Assembly (NCBI RefSeq): GCF_963676685.1
Contig: NC_092344.1
Location: forward strand, 43,282,589 to 43,346,588
DNA: 64,000 nt
Direction: 5' to 3'
DNA from: Mytilus edulis
Taxonomy: Eukaryota; Mollusca; Bivalvia; Mytilida; Mytilidae
Under the pieces are notes generated by a model. The model saw only the letters and a program-made list of their open reading frames with translations, searched no databases and was not told where the DNA came from. Positions 25,201 to 35,620 of the stretch are shown piece by piece; the first letter of the stretch is position 1; each line of letters begins with the position of its first letter. The position numbers and the translations under genes are program-made.

Positions 25201-28200
25201 AATATTTTAAGTTCATTAGACCACATTCATTCTGTGTCAGAAACCTATGCTGTGTCAACTATCTAATCACAATCCAAATTTAGAGCTAAATCCAGCTTGA
25301 ATGTTGTGTCCATACTTGCCCCAACTGTTCAGGGTTCAACCTCTGTGGTCGTATAAAGCTGTGCCCTGCAGAGCATCTGGTTATGTACTTGTTATATATT
25401 AATGTAATTATGCATGTTATGATACATGTATTCATCAAGATGAAAAAACCTTGCTCCAAGTTATACATGCAATAATTACTCTGTAAATTAGAAAAAAAAT
25501 ATATTTATGTATGCCTGAGTTACACTATGAATTTTGATTTAAATTCATCTCCTCTTGATCAAATCCAGTTTTGTCCAGTTTTATCATCTTTTCAGAAATG
25601 TTATTCTTTATAAATGATTTATTTGATTTAATTGACCCTGAAACAATAAACGTAAACAACAGGAAGCCTACATAATTTATTCTTATTAGTTAGACATATT
25701 TTTAACCTATTAAGTAACATCTAAAAATAGACATTTAAGCTGTACATATTACATGTTACATATATATGTTTGTAGGTTAAAACTTCCTGATTTTAGAATT
25801 TATAAAATCTTCACATGTAACGATGTATTTGATTTTGACATCATATACATTTTTTATAGGTTTGTTATCAGATAATATATGTATGTTTTATATATCATGA
25901 TATAATATAGACATCATTTACATATACATCATTGCTTTATTGGTGCATATTTTATGCCTACATAAGTGATAATGTACAATTATGCACTTTAAGATTGGAG
26001 ACATAAATAAATGTTTGGCTGACTATACATATTCATAAAGATTGAAATGTTTATAATATTTATAAACTTATAAAAATGAATTATTTCCAAAGAATTGTTA
26101 CACAAATTAAGTGGATACTTTTGTAAAGAAGATATTCCAAATTCTTTTACAAAAATTCAAATGTGTTCAATTTAGCACTTAAAGGTATATTTTTTATGAC
26201 ATATTTGATTTGACCAGCTTGTATCTAAATTTTCACCAAAAAAATATCACTGTGGGATCTAGACTGTATACATGTACATGTATCAAATTCTCTGTTGATA
26301 AATTTATATATTTTTTTCTTTAATCAAAGAAACTTAAGTCCTTAATTGACTTTAAAGGTAGATTTGGTGATTTTTTTTAGTCATACAGCAAATTTTAACT
26401 ATTTATAAAAAAAATCAAAATATTTTGGTTTAAACGTAGACCTGTTGAAGGTAAATAAAAAAAGGTGCTTTAAGATGCACCAAATTTATGAATGTGTTTT
26501 CATTAATTTACAAGACCTGAAATTTTACTTAGGAGCACAAAGGCTTATAAATATATATCACATTTGTTCAAAGCCTGAAGTTTTTGCATTTCAAAAACAA
26601 ATGCTGAAATGGCATTGTTTGGAGATTTTTGCTTAGAGATTTATCAAAATATTATTAACAGCCTGATCCGACAAATATTTTTTTTTACATGCATGATGAT
26701 ACTTTTATATATTGTTTAAAGATATAGACTTGTGAAAAATCTCTTTTTGAGTTATTCTTATATTCAATTTTATCTGAAACTTCGACCTGAATAATCAATT
26801 TTTAATCAAAGTTAATATTTTTCAGGTTTTATGAACAGGATATTTCATCCCAATATAGATGAAGTGTAAGTAGAATTTAAAATCTGGCACATTTTACATG
26901 GAGATTATTTGGCTCCCCACCTCTGACCTCAGTCATGTTCTATTGAATTTGAATCTTGCATACTTTATAAATAAGAAGGTCTGGTATGAGTGCCAATGAG
27001 ACAACTCTCCATCCAAGTCACAATGTATTAAAAAGTTAACAATTATAGGTAAAAGTAAGGCCTTCAACAAGAAGTCTTGGCTCACTCCAAACAGCTATTA
27101 ATGGTCTCAAAATGTAGTTCAATTGTTGAATTTTGTGATGATATAGTTCAAAGGGGAACCATTTATTATTAGTCAATGATCTGTGGTATGCAGTTGTATA
27201 ATCAATGGCACATGTTATTTCCAAGATGATTTTCTAGCTCAACCCTACTGGCCTCAGTCATGTTTCTTGACCTTGAAAGATTTGTATTGTTAGCATTTTA
27301 AAGTATTGCCATTTAAATTTAAATTTGTGCATTCACTATATACAATGAAAATGACCTAAAAGTGAGACATAAGTTTACTATTACTAGTGTTACATACAAG
27401 ACCAGATGCATAGTTATAATAAAACAGGGTTGTGGGTTCAAAGTTCAAACTGGAAAAAATGTGATATAGTTGTGTCATTTCATTTTAGATCTTTATTTTA
27501 TATTATAGATCTGGCTCTGTATGTTTAGATGTTATAAACCAAGCATGGACAGCTCTATATGGTAAGATAAGATAAATGAAGAAAATGTTGTACTATTATT
27601 CCATTAAGTATGACACTGAAGGCTGTTCTCAAACATGACACCATGTGACACAGTCCTAGAAACAGTCACAGAAAAGGGAGAAGTTGAATGTTTTTTATGT
27701 GAAGTCTTGGTTTAAATTTATTTAAAATTTCAAAGACTGTTGACTTGCTTGTTGAGTACTAAAAAGTCTGCTGAATATGTATGCTTGTGCCTGATGTTCA
27801 TATTATGAAATCATAATCTTTCAGTCAGTTAAATTGAAGTCTGGAGCTGGCATGTCAGTTAACTGCTAGTAGTCTGTTGTTATTTATGTATTATTGTCAT
27901 TTTGTTTATTTTCATTGGTTACATCTTCTGACATCAGACTCGGACTTCTCTTGAACTGAATTTTAATGTGCGTATTGTTATGGGTTTACTTTTCTACATT
28001 GGTTAGAGGTATAGGGGGAGGGTTGAGATCTCACAAACATGTTTAACCCCGCCACATTTTTGCGCCTGTCCCAAGTCAGGAGCCTCTGGCCTTTGTTAGT
28101 CTTGTATTATTTTAATTTTAGTATCTTGTGTACAATTTGGAAATTAGTTTTTGGTTTTGTTTTTTTTGGTTGGGTTGTTGTCTCTTTGACACATTTCTCA

Positions 28201-29294
28201 TATCCATTCTCAATTTTAGGTTTTTAAAAAAAATGGGGAGAAGTGTAATGGCATTATGAATGTTCATGATTTTCAAACATTATCTTACAGATAATTCAGA
28301 AGAAGTAAACTTTACATCAAAAAAATAAAAATCATTGTCATGTTATTCTAAAGCAAAAATGAATAGCCTAATATGTTAGGTATTTGTTATTTAAAAGTAC
28401 ATCTATGGCCAAGTCAAAAATGTAAATATAAAAAAAAATCACTCAAATTGAAGATACATTTGTACTCGGGTTTTATTAACTATTATATTTGTATTTGTCT
28501 TTTCAGATCTGTCCAATATCTTTGAGTCCTTTCTGCCACAGTTGTTAACTTACCCTAACCCTACCGATCCACTTAATGGTGATGCTGCCTCAATGTATTT
28601 ACATAAACCAGAAGAATACAAGAAGAAGGTTGCAGGTTTGTAGAAAACAATTGTTTGTTTTATCTTTGTCTGGGTACTGACATATAATAGTGCTTACCTC
28701 CATAAAATATTGATAACTGTAAACCAACTAATTTTCGCAACTTTCCTGAGAAGATAAATAACACGAATATAAATTGTTGTGAATAAGTAAAACTTGGATA
28801 TTTTCTATTTAACTACATCAAATATATTTGAAAATCATGAAAATAAATCGCTGTGAAGTAGACTAAATAGGGCTAAACACAAAATAAAGTATCCACGAAA
28901 GTAAGTTGGTTTACAATATATAAGATCAAGAAGGGTGGTTACTTTATATGTGTGTATGTGTATGAATATTCATCTTTGTTATTATTTTCTTTGGCCTAGT
29001 CTTAGAGTAGACGTATGATTCCTACCCTAAATTTGCCTCTACAAAATATTCCACTTTTAATCTTAAAGAATATAAAGGTGTCCATTCTGTTTAGTTCCAA
29101 CGTGGGCTATTTTTTTTTAATTAAGCCATTTAGGGTGTAATTTTTTTAACAGTAACAATAATATTTTATTTTCAGAATATGTAAAGAAATATGCAACAGA
29201 AGAAGCATTAAGAGAACATGAACACCAGTCATCATCTAGTGAAAGTTCTATGAGTGATTTCTCAGAAGATGAAGCTCAAGACATGGAACTGTAA
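10262..29294 (+). CDS. UBE2H: Ubiquitin-conjugating enzyme E2 H (UBE2H), seven coding exons
   Basis: Coding exons are 10262-10314, 13663-13739, 23187-23261, 26826-26865, 27509-27561, 28507-28635 and 29176-29294. Together they give 546 nt, 181 residues plus TAA. The frame is kept at every junction. Residues begin [18 protein letters not shown], as in animal UBE2H, and the E2 core follows ([38 protein letters not shown]). The active-site Cys is residue 87 (TGT at 27522-27524), which accepts ubiquitin from E1 as a thioester. The C-terminal tail is acidic and Ser-rich ([19 protein letters not shown]), as in the human protein of 183 residues. In other animals and yeast (Ubc8) this E2 works with the CTLH/GID E3 ligase in cytosol and nucleus. 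Introns 2-6 have ordinary U2 donors (GTGAGT, GTAAGC, GTAAGT, GTAAGA, GTTTGT); intron 1 is U12-like. The start was chosen because it is the conserved family N-terminus. Confidence 0.96.
10995..11104 (+). repeat. Dispersed repeat, family R1, copy 2
   Basis: This copy has a polyC/polyT head (near 11000-11014), then the landmark 'ggttatatagggaatcact' and 'gaagcatgactggagc', and ends 'gttctggatctgccactgat'. It lies in UBE2H intron 1. Confidence 0.65.
12527..12646 (+). repeat. Dispersed repeat, family R1, copy 3
   Basis: This is the longest R1 copy. It contains 'gattatatagggaatcactg', 'aagcatgacaggagcgggcc' and 'tctggatcagctactgatg', followed by a short (TA)n run at about 12653-12662. The shared 3' end next to a simple repeat fits a retroposed short element, but no pol III boxes were confirmed. 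Confidence 0.65.
13215..13350. repeat. G/C-run-rich repeat fragment
   Basis: A G run near 13219 and C-rich stretches near 13271 and 13325 flank a short block ('ggttggaacccccacccca', 'tttggagttttggggacccc') in otherwise AT-rich intron sequence. The composition shift suggests an old repeat insertion. I have no second copy in the window to prove it. Confidence 0.3.
15139..15237. repeat. Cluster of CpG-rich palindromes, left of DIRS element
   Basis: The perfect 20-bp palindrome GGACCGTACGCGTACGGTCC has its core at 15160-15178. It is followed by a hairpin at 15181-15217 (arms GACCGTATGCGTA and TACGCATACGGTC, 11-nt loop) and another GGACCGTACGCGTACGGT at 15218-15235. The stretch 15139-15178 recurs inverted at 20768-20807 with one mismatch in 40 bp. 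Confidence 0.85.
15725..16016. repeat. DIRS left end plus internal complementary region (79-bp perfect inverted repeat)
   Basis: Bases 15725-15803 and 15905-15983 are perfect reverse complements (79 bp, 101-bp loop). Bases 15982-16016 are the exact reverse complement of the right end 20660-20694. The two halves overlap by 2 nt (AA/TT at 15982-15983), so the internal region reads as a right-end/left-end circle junction. Confidence 0.92.
16202..17356 (-). CDS. DIRS tyrosine recombinase (YR), 384 aa
   Basis: This is the recombinase that integrates the circular DNA copy of the element. The N-terminal 60 residues are Ser/Lys-rich. A core-binding-like region (about 70-170, with [20 protein letters not shown]) precedes the catalytic domain. 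The catalytic residues of the family are visible: Arg219 (TTGQRIQSL), His329 and Arg332 ([11 protein letters not shown]), Trp354 (AGWRKDS) in the His/Trp position, and Tyr364 (RKHYKR) as the nucleophile. The start lies inside the RT ORF, which it overlaps by 346 nt in another frame, a typical DIRS arrangement. The reading frame is intact to the stop near the internal complementary region. Confidence 0.92.
   Translation of the reverse strand: MSRKSNSSGDSSVIFDTTLVSCDAEISMQTTLHSTKSSKYLTKSKNKSKSSVKKYETGSFHGLREKLCERGLSKDAANIIIGSWRESTQKQYGSYIQKWMFFCNEEKINQFNPSINNVLKFLFNLFENGLGYSALNTAKSAVSSFVYLITNVQIGKHVQVKQFMKGIFNKRPSLPKYNVTWNIEIVLKFLKSLKPVKDISLKKLTLKLVMLLALTTGQRIQSLFLIDIRNLELGETYVKIRYGDLLKQTRPGYQLSELFIEAYKPDYRICVVYTLNEYLERTAALRNDVTQLFVSHQKPHKAVKKCTIASWIKKVLVLAGIDMTIFSPHSTRGACTSYVSGKIPIDTILRTAGWRKDSVFRKHYKRPTTNDSTFSNEVLNSNGK
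17011..19074 (-). CDS. DIRS reverse transcriptase / RNase H / methylase-like polyprotein, 687 aa
   Basis: The reverse transcriptase domain covers roughly residues 85-270. It has the first catalytic Asp at 148 ([12 protein letters not shown]) and the YIDD box at 212-215. The RNase H domain follows at about 375-495, with Asp378 (ESDSS), Glu412 (NYLELKAA), Asp437 (LFLDNTTA) and a closing ADALNR motif (Asp487). Residues 515-600 contain [11 protein letters not shown] and an IFPPFSVL stretch, like the C-terminal domain of DIRS polyproteins described as a DNA adenine methylase-like domain. The ORF begins 26 nt after the gag-like stop. The first Met is the best visible start, but translation could be coupled or recoded. 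No disabling mutation is seen. Confidence 0.92.
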   Translation of the reverse strand: MVNELHHLKNLPANFVAGKISNCLPVWKNITSDINLLSIVSQGYHLEFETEPCNKCSRKEIKFNDTEQLIIDDLLSNLLNKSVIEFTNHQFGEVVSHIFIRPKPDGSHRLILNLSNLNEHLEYKHFKMETFKSAVELVKQNCLFSRLDIKDAFYSLKISLEDRKYLRFKWKENFFQFTAMPNGLSSAPRVFTKLLKPVLSSLRKEGYVNCAYIDDILLISDSHEECSNNVKSSLMLFDSLGFTIHDKKSVVTPTTKIEFLGFEIDSVNMTVRLTAKKVANIVNLSVDLLGKVFITVREFAKLIGKLVAAEHGVLYAPLFYKTLEIQKDFELKINKGNFESKMKLSKESRDCINWWILNLPYSFKPIVFKSPDRKIESDSSMIGYGAHDVTNNLDMSGIWSKEERQKHINYLELKAAFLALRQFCENSHGEHVQLFLDNTTAIKYLNKMGGRKTSLNRLAKQIWLWCMHRKIWLSVFFIKGKLNIKADALNRQKLNADMEWMIVDNIFAQIMDKFGPCDIDLFASKYNYRLDKYVSFGPDVKAFAVNAFSLNWSDYYAYIFPPFSVLSAVLQKICLERATAVVIAPLFSTQPWFPVMLKLVCKQPYILPKVQNILQNPKTSQNHQLKNMRLGVFMVSGKNCVKEAFQKTLPISSLDHGEKVHKNNMGHISKSGCFFVTKKRLINLIHL
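19101..20423 (-). CDS. DIRS ORF1, gag-like protein, 440 aa
   Basis: This is the first ORF of the element. It is rich in charged and polar residues, with an acidic low-complexity stretch at about 145-170 ([18 protein letters not shown]) and a basic C-terminus ([15 protein letters not shown]), consistent with a nucleic-acid-binding structural protein. A probable coiled segment near 85-115 ([20 protein letters not shown]) could mediate oligomerisation. No CCHC zinc knuckle is visible. The assignment rests on position and composition, because DIRS gag proteins are poorly conserved. The start ATG at 20421-20423 lies about 270 nt inside the right element end. Confidence 0.75.
   Translation of the reverse strand: MFPRMAEEFTIEPIQVEDCNIFENQTVIVNDDGSLQIIGAPSDNVGKNSATSMFSGKIKKGGATSTSTATSDQTNRPDLIGMYQEQMINNQKLILEQQRAINALTKSVSEIKNACIQNKRAPVTASSTHARSKVNRSPSSVNTADSFYDSISEEESEGDFESSNEDEEGEPKSKQRKVEIAPTKFEKIKRVESVLSKKPKLGPSVHEEIAKIVNQGSESTVDHRSKEVQELLEKYVRPENCDYLEVPKVNKVLWTSKETDKRLKDSDRNFQRTQGYLVNGMIPLVLLMDKSLKSSTEESEENFELALDSLNMLLYAHRDMSSQRKRLLTPALDKKYYVLSNEGEKISSKYLFGEQEDLEKRMKEIDDSVKLGKKIGYTKGFGKDKTREPEKSNRDNNKSNGFNSGYSSGFKSSFLAKRAQINREGKKNKKGKGNLGHKKH
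20632..20694. repeat. DIRS right inverted terminal repeat
   Basis: Bases 20632-20686 are the reverse complement of 15781-15834 with one mismatch and one 1-bp indel. The outer part 20660-20694 is exactly complementary to the internal region 15982-16016. The E-box-like TCACGTGA occurs in both ITRs. Confidence 0.9.
20767..20807. repeat. Inverted partner of the CpG-rich palindrome, right of DIRS element
   Basis: GGACCGTACGCGTACGGTCC lies at 20767-20786. The 40 bp at 20768-20807 is the reverse complement of 15139-15178 with one mismatch. It lies only 73 bp outside the DIRS right end, while the left partner lies 545 bp outside. Confidence 0.85.
21163..23186 (+). other. Distal part of UBE2H intron 2, no gene
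   Basis: AT-rich intron sequence. It holds repeat scraps near 22400-22460 ('cacaatgtataaaaagttaac', 'gccttcaacactgaacaac') that resemble the family at 26970-27080. It also has a short partial palindrome around 23078-23130 built on 'gatatctgtatagta'. I see no exon or RNA gene. Confidence 0.5.
23539..24840. repeat. Composite dispersed repeat with three nested tandem sections
   Basis: The head is 'tatacgactgcaaaaattca', a start I associate with a widespread bivalve repeat. It is followed by about three 150-165-bp units (landmark 'ggttttcgcac' near 23629, 23776 and 23943), about four 120-140-bp units (landmark 'ggggttctttgat' near 24128, 24250 and 24367, diverged near 24508), and then about six 35-bp units (24610-24815, landmark 'tagcaagaaa'). 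It lies in UBE2H intron 3. Confidence 0.8.
26885..27300. repeat. Dispersed repeat fragments in UBE2H intron 4
   Basis: Bases 26890-26955 and 27170-27290 carry related blocks ('tggcacattttacatggag', 'gacctcagtcatgttctatt' against 'ggcacatgttatttccaag', 'gcctcagtcatgtttcttg'). They are also related to 34600-35150. Between them, 26975-27075 ('gtgccaatgagacaactctc', 'aagtaaggccttcaacaag') is another common mussel-type repeat, also present inverted near 50350-50430. Confidence 0.65.
28005..28230 (-). repeat. Dispersed repeat family R2, inverted copy, in UBE2H intron 5
   Basis: It contains 'gtttaaccccgccacatttt', 'gcctgtcccaagtcaggagc' and 'gttgttgtctctttgacac'. It is the reverse orientation of the copies at 8880-9005 and 35375-35620 and matches 49935-50440. 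The 62-residue frame at 28039 is repeat-derived. Confidence 0.7.
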
Positions 29295-32200
29295 CCATAG
29301 CTTTGTCATAAGATTTCATCATCCCATATTGCATCAGTTCTAAATTTAACACCATGTGAAAGTGAAAATGCTGTTTATTGCTTGTACCCCTTGTTGCTTC
29401 ATATAATATGTTGTTAGTTGTTGTTTTAGATGGTGACTTTATTGATAGATGGACAAATTATTATCAGCTGTAATTATGACAATTTGTGTATAATATTTTT
29501 AAACATCTTATTGGAGCAGGCTTCTTCAAATTAAGATTTGTTTGTACACTTACAAGTATTTTTTCCCATTCCATTTCAATATTGTTATAGGAAATTTTTC
29601 GTTTTTTGCTTTTCACTAAAGAAAAATTAAGGTTTTTGTGAACGGTTAACAGTATATTTATTTCTCTTTTATAATAAATACCACCATTCTTCTTACTTGA
29701 GAAATAAAGCAAATTTTTGAGACACTAGGGTATTTATTAACAATTTTTACCTTTATAAAAAGTCCTGAACAGGTAAGCTCTTTTCAAAAAATCGAAACTT
29801 CGGTAAATGCAAAAAATCACATTTTTTTTTTTGGCTGATGAAACTTAACTAAAAAATTCCCTATTGTTTTAATCCATCAATTTAAGACACTCGTATCATT
29901 TTTAATAATGAACAAGGGGATGTTATCTGGTGTTATTTTTAGAACATGTTAACCTGGGAAATTGTTATGCAGGCCTTCAGGAAGTGTTTTTGAATGAAGT
30001 ATAATTGTAAAACAAAATGTAAGATTCTGACTCCTTTTAATATTCTTATATTTTAGTTCATATCTAACAAAAAAATCTGGAAAATTGAGTTCTCTTATTG
30101 CAATCTAGTAAACAGTTTCTTTTTTTTCTTTCGTTAAACGTCTTTCTGTGAATTTCAAATTCTGAGCACACTTAGCTACAAGTTTGTGCCGCTTGACATC
30201 GAAGTTGTAGGAAAACATATGGATAACTTATGCTATCTTTGGTCATCCTCATCCAGGTCACACTTTTGGGAAATTCCCATGACAAAAAATTATAAACTGG
30301 GTCATTTTTGTGTTTTCCACACATTTTGTTCATTCAAACACTATATGTTATGTGTGGCCTATGTACGCTTTGATGGATAGTATTAAATTTCTTCATTTGA
30401 TAAAATTATATGCTGTGATAAATGTTTTGACATAGTGCTTTAAAATGTCCCCCAGAACTTAAAAAAGTTTGATATCTTTAGTCTTTCGAATTTGTACATG
30501 TTCAATTGCAAAATAAAGTTTTTCATTACTGAAATAAAACATTATGGTGTTGAAAATAATAGAAAGTAATTGAGACTTAAATATTTTCTTATTTGATATA
30601 AACAGAAAGTTTATCTAAAACTGAATGTTTTATTTATAGTTACTACTTTACTTTTAGTTTTAATGAAATGAATTTTTATGTAGATTTTTGTTTAAATTTT
30701 GATGCATAAGACAACAAGAGAAACTATTGAATGAAATAAACATTTCATAGTGATGTATTGGATAGAGCTAATATTCCTTTTTTATTTTGAACCAATACTT
30801 AAAGATAAATTTTTAGATAAAATTTGATATCATTTTAAAAAAACTTCTGTTTTTCCTTCTTTTTTTTTAGTTAGTTATTAGAAAAGATTATTACAGTAAT
30901 TGATAAAATTTTATAATGCACTAACAGATTTCTTTATATAACAGATTAAATCACTCAAATTTGGCAGAGTTAGGATTTTACAGCACAAATATCTAGTTTG
31001 AGATTAAAGTAGAAGAAATGAAAACATTTGAATTGTGAATTTGGTTTGTTACAATATTGATTCCCAGGTTTCTTTTTCATTAAATCAATTCACAGAAGGC
31101 TGTTCTGACTAATTGTTAAAATTCTCAGTCTTTATTTGCTATTAATAGCTGTAGCAATTTTTAAGTAAAAAAAAATAGTGAAATGGGTTGACTAAGTTAT
31201 ATAGAATTGAAAGTTATAAAATATTTTTAGACTTTACCAGAACTTTTATTGTAGGAAAGGTTTGAAACCATACACAATAAAAGCAAGATGGTTATATTCT
31301 GAAAATTTGGTTCTTTGACATTAGATTCTGAAAATAAACTTGAGTTTTTTTATATTTAATAAATTCTGAAATTGAGGTACTTTGACCTTAGATTCTGAAA
31401 ATAAGGTTCTTTGACATTTTGTATTGGTTAATTTTTGGTTATTATAAAAGAAATATGTTGTGTATGTTGAATAAATTTCATACACATTGGTTATAAAACA
31501 GTATAAATTTTGATATTTTTTTGCATGGATTTTTACAAAGATATGACCATAGAAATGTTTAAAATAAACAAATTACAAAAGTATCCTTCTGGAATAGGAC
31601 TATATACTTATTTCACATGTTGGTTCTTCGGTCTGTAATTTATTGCATTACCTTTAGATAAAAAATCACTTCTTCCATAAATTTTCTAAAAGTACTAATC
31701 AGTATAGATAACATTTATAGTGAAAGCAATATTATTTACACTTAAAACAAAGTTCTCTGAAAATTTTAATAAAAAAGTTAGGACAGTCTTTGCACATTTC
31801 AAGCTGGTCATGGATGAATGAGGAATAACTGTTATTTTGAAGTAAATGTTTTTTTATAGTAAAAAAAAATTATAAATGACTTAATGTGAGCTATTTTGGT
31901 TCATTTTATCATGAATTAAGAAATCATATTTATCATGTAGTTTTTTTTTTCCAATTTTTATTTTTAATGTGTTATACAAGTATATCTGTATTTTTTTTTA
32001 ATAAACTGGGATAATTCTGTGGTTGTTTTTGGATAGCTTAACAAAAAATGTATTTTGTTATTTTTTTATTAGAGTCAGTGACAAACCATGTTATAGACCG
32101 TATGGTTCAGAGTGAAAAGTTATGAAATTTTTTCAAAGTTAATCAGATTTTTAAAGAATTTTGTTAAAAATATGGACTGCCCAAATATCAAATTCATTGT

Positions 32201-34560
32201 TTAATTTTGTGGAAAAAAAGCAGACGAAGAATTTCAATTTATTAAACTTTAAATTACTAATACGATAAATTAAAAAAAAACTATCATTATTTACTACATG
32301 TAAAAAAAAGAACTAAGCAGGAGTAAGTCCTGGAATTGACATATTTATTTCAAGTTGAAGGTCGTTTAGACCAAATTATTTGGACTTAAAATGTCTGTTT
32401 GATACAGTGTAAAGTTGGTCTGTGTTATTAACAAGTTAAATGTTATTTTTATCAAAATTTTCAAAGGAGCACGGTTAAAATAATTGTACATTATAGCCAT
32501 AAGAATTTATCATCAGTTTATTTCAAATACCAATTGTTTTCCATTTCTAATTATTTTAGCAGATGCCTTTCATGCTATCATGTTAAGTTTATAATATTTT
32601 GCTAAATAGGGAAACATTATGGCTAAGCATTACTTTTTTCATGCAATTTAAACCATAGTGTTTAAGATGCACATACCATGAAAGATGGTGTGATTTACGA
32701 AAAAACATGCTTTTTGAAAAAAAAATTTAATTTAGAGAATTTTGAAACAGTGTTTAATTATTATGTCAACAAATTAGTAGAATATATCAAATCATGTTGA
32801 TATCAAACATTGAAGATATTCCCAGCTATTTCCATCGATAGCAGTATGATTTGAAAGTCTAAATACATAAACATAGATAAATTAAGATTGCTATATCAAT
32901 AATGTATACCCCACATTTCTTTTTAATTATTTTCCATTGTCTTGGTAGAATAAATTATCAAGATCACAATATTTTTTTTATCAAACTATAGAAATGTTTA
33001 TCAGCGAAATTAAATTCATACTTATACACTTAACATCATTGAAATGAACAAAATTCTGGTCATATGAAATTTCATACTTTTCCCTGTAGAATCTCTGCTT
33101 TTTGTGCTTGCATACCATTTGTTTGCTGTCACTGTGTAGAAGTTTGTGTAATGTACATTTGTTTCTAGGAGAAAATACTTCTTAATTTAGGCTTAAGAGT
33201 CTTAACGATTTAATACTTTATTAATTTGTTGTAAAATAATATTCCCTCCATGAAATTATATTAGTTGTGGCCATTTGGTTAAATGTGATTGCTATTTTCA
33301 TCAATATTACGGAAAGCAATGTATAAGAACATTTATCAAAATAATTTTCTAAATTACTCTTATTCCATTGTAGAATCAATGGACAAAGTTTTTTAAATAT
33401 ATTAATGTATTTCTATCTGATAAATTTGAAAGTCTGATTTATCAATGCTGGTTTCTGTTTTACAAGAAAAGCTGTAGAAACAGAAAACCAGTTGAGAACT
33501 TGTATAAAAAATGATTGTTTCACCTCCAAAATTGATAATTGCAGTGAAAGTTAATAAACATATACAACAATAGTTTATATATACTGTATAAAGCAATAAT
33601 ACTTTTTTGTGTGTTTTTATGATAGAAGTATGAATATATGCTTCCAGTTGTATTTGATTCTTAAAAAATACCTCCTACTCGTTTTTGCCATGTTGAATGT
33701 TTTGTTTCAAATTGGTGAGAATTCCTTATTTTTTGTTAAGTCTTGTTTTTAATGTCATGTTGCCTATTGTTAAGATTTTGTTACAATGATACATTTGGTG
33801 AGAGTAACCAATAGTGATTAGGTCATGTTGTTGCTATTATTGATAATTATGTGATTCTTGCTGGACCATTTTCTGATTTCAATACAAAAGTACAAAACTA
33901 ACATTGATTTTTTAACAATCACAGATTTGCATACTTTTAATTCAGAATTAATGCATACTGATCGAGAAATCACCAGAAATTTGTTAATTTTCTGAATTAT
34001 TTGACATGAATAAATATAAATGAAACTTTATGATTTTTTTAGGAAAATATAAAATAGGGACTATTTTAAATGAAATATTTGATGATCCTACATTACTTAA
34101 GCAATTGTGCACACTTTAAAACTGTTTATTTTTCGACCTTTCACACACAAACCTATTGTTTCTAGCATGTGAAAAGTTGTCTCATCAGCAAGTATACCAC
34201 ATCTTCTTATTTTCATATACAAATGGATTTTTTTAACGACCTTGACTGGCTATACAGCCCTTGCACAGTCGGCCAATACCGAACAGGCCTACAGCAATTG
34301 GTTAACTACATGGATTATTGAATTTATAAACTTTGTTCCTAGTCTTTTAAATTATTTTATTGATATCAGATTATGGATCCAGCAATATTTTATTTAAGAT
34401 TTGTATATATCTAATATAAACATTTCCATCAGATTATACAGGTGTCTGTGAAATATAGAAATGTAGAGTGATTGGTTTTAGTCTTATATCTTTATCGATA
34501 TTATGTATATTTATTCTATGGAAGAAAAATATGAAAAAGAAATAAAAAGATGAAAATCTG
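29295..34560 (+). other. Gene-free AT-rich tract, probable long UBE2H 3' UTR plus intergenic DNA
   Basis: After the UBE2H stop there is more than 5 kb of very AT-rich sequence without a recognisable repeat or coding region. Several AATAAA hexamers occur on the + strand (for example near 29704, 30512, 30733 and 34540). UBE2H has a long 3' UTR in vertebrates, and the lack of repeats here compared with the rest of the window is consistent with transcribed sequence. The true end cannot be set from sequence. Confidence 0.4.
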
Positions 34561-34599
34561 TTTTTTGTCATTTTTGCCTATCCTCGTCAGTGTCAAAAA

Positions 34600-35150
34600 G
34601 CAAGACATTGGTTTACTGTTTCCAGGATGGGTGGGAGCCTCAGCAATGTATTAGTTTGTGTTTAGGTCAAGTTCATGGTGAACCAAGCAGGTCAATGATA
34701 TTTGGTATGCAGCTATATAAGCATTGGCACATCTCATTATCATGGAGATCATTTGGTCTATTGACTGAAACTTTTGCCAAGTTTTCATGTATTAGTTTGT
34801 GATTAGGACAGTTTTAAGATGAACCACTAACGCTGAGTCAATGATATTTGGTAAGCAAATGTATTGGTATTTGCAAGTTTCATTTCCAGGCAGATTATAT
34901 ATTCTCACCCCCTCTTTATGATGTACTGACTTTGAAACTTTTCCACAGTTTACAAGTTAATGTTTGTGTTTAGGTCTGTTAAACATGGAACGACTTATTA
35001 AAAACCTATAGTATCAATGGTATGTAGTTGTATTAGCACTGGCACATCACATTTCCGTGGGAATTGTTTAGCCCTATACATTAAGTCATGGTTCATTGAC
35101 TTTTGAGTATTTTCATAACTTGCATGGTAATGTATAAATGCCATTTTTGT
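34600..35150 (+). repeat. Diverged tandem repeat, about 3 units of about 190 bp
   Basis: Landmarks recur: 'gtcaatgatatttggtatgc' (34693), 'gtcaatgatatttggtaagc' (34836) and 'tatcaatggtatgtagttgt' (35013), each followed about 30 bp later by 'ggcacatc' or a related block and an 'actgaaactttt' or 'actttgaaacttttcc' block. The unit is the same family as the fragments at 26885-27300. Confidence 0.6.
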
Positions 35151-35374
35151 CGAGCCATTTGAATCTTTGGTCTATTCTGACAATAAATTCATATACTATA
35201 TCAGTTTAAGTAAGTATGGATTTTTGGGAGGACAATATCATTTAGAATATCAATATATTGAAAACATAGTAATATGTTTAACTCATTTGAGGGTTATCTT
35301 TATTCAGAAAATAAATGTTTCAAAACTTTCTGTGGAAACAAAATGTCAAATCAGGATGTTGATGCTGTTTTTGA

Positions 35375-35620
35375 CTTAGGACAGGCACATACAGAATGTG
35401 GCAGGGTTAAACTATTTTGTTGACGCTAAACCCTCCCCAAACGTGGACAGTGGTGTAACAGTACAACATAAGAACACATTATTACAATCACTTGAGAAAG
35501 GCTTAACTCATCAGATGGATACAAATAGAAAAACACAAACATATGGTGGACGTGGACACGCACAACAGAAAATCCACAGATTTGAGAGTACTCGCAGTGG
35601 TATCTATGATAAGTTTATTT
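35375..35620 (+). repeat. Dispersed repeat family R2 copy
   Basis: It contains 'gacaggcacatacagaatgt', 'ggcagggttaaac', 'gtggtgtaacagtacaacat' and 'ggcttaactcatcagatgg'. It is related to 8880-9005 and, inverted, to 28005-28230. The 83-residue frame inside is a by-product. Confidence 0.7.
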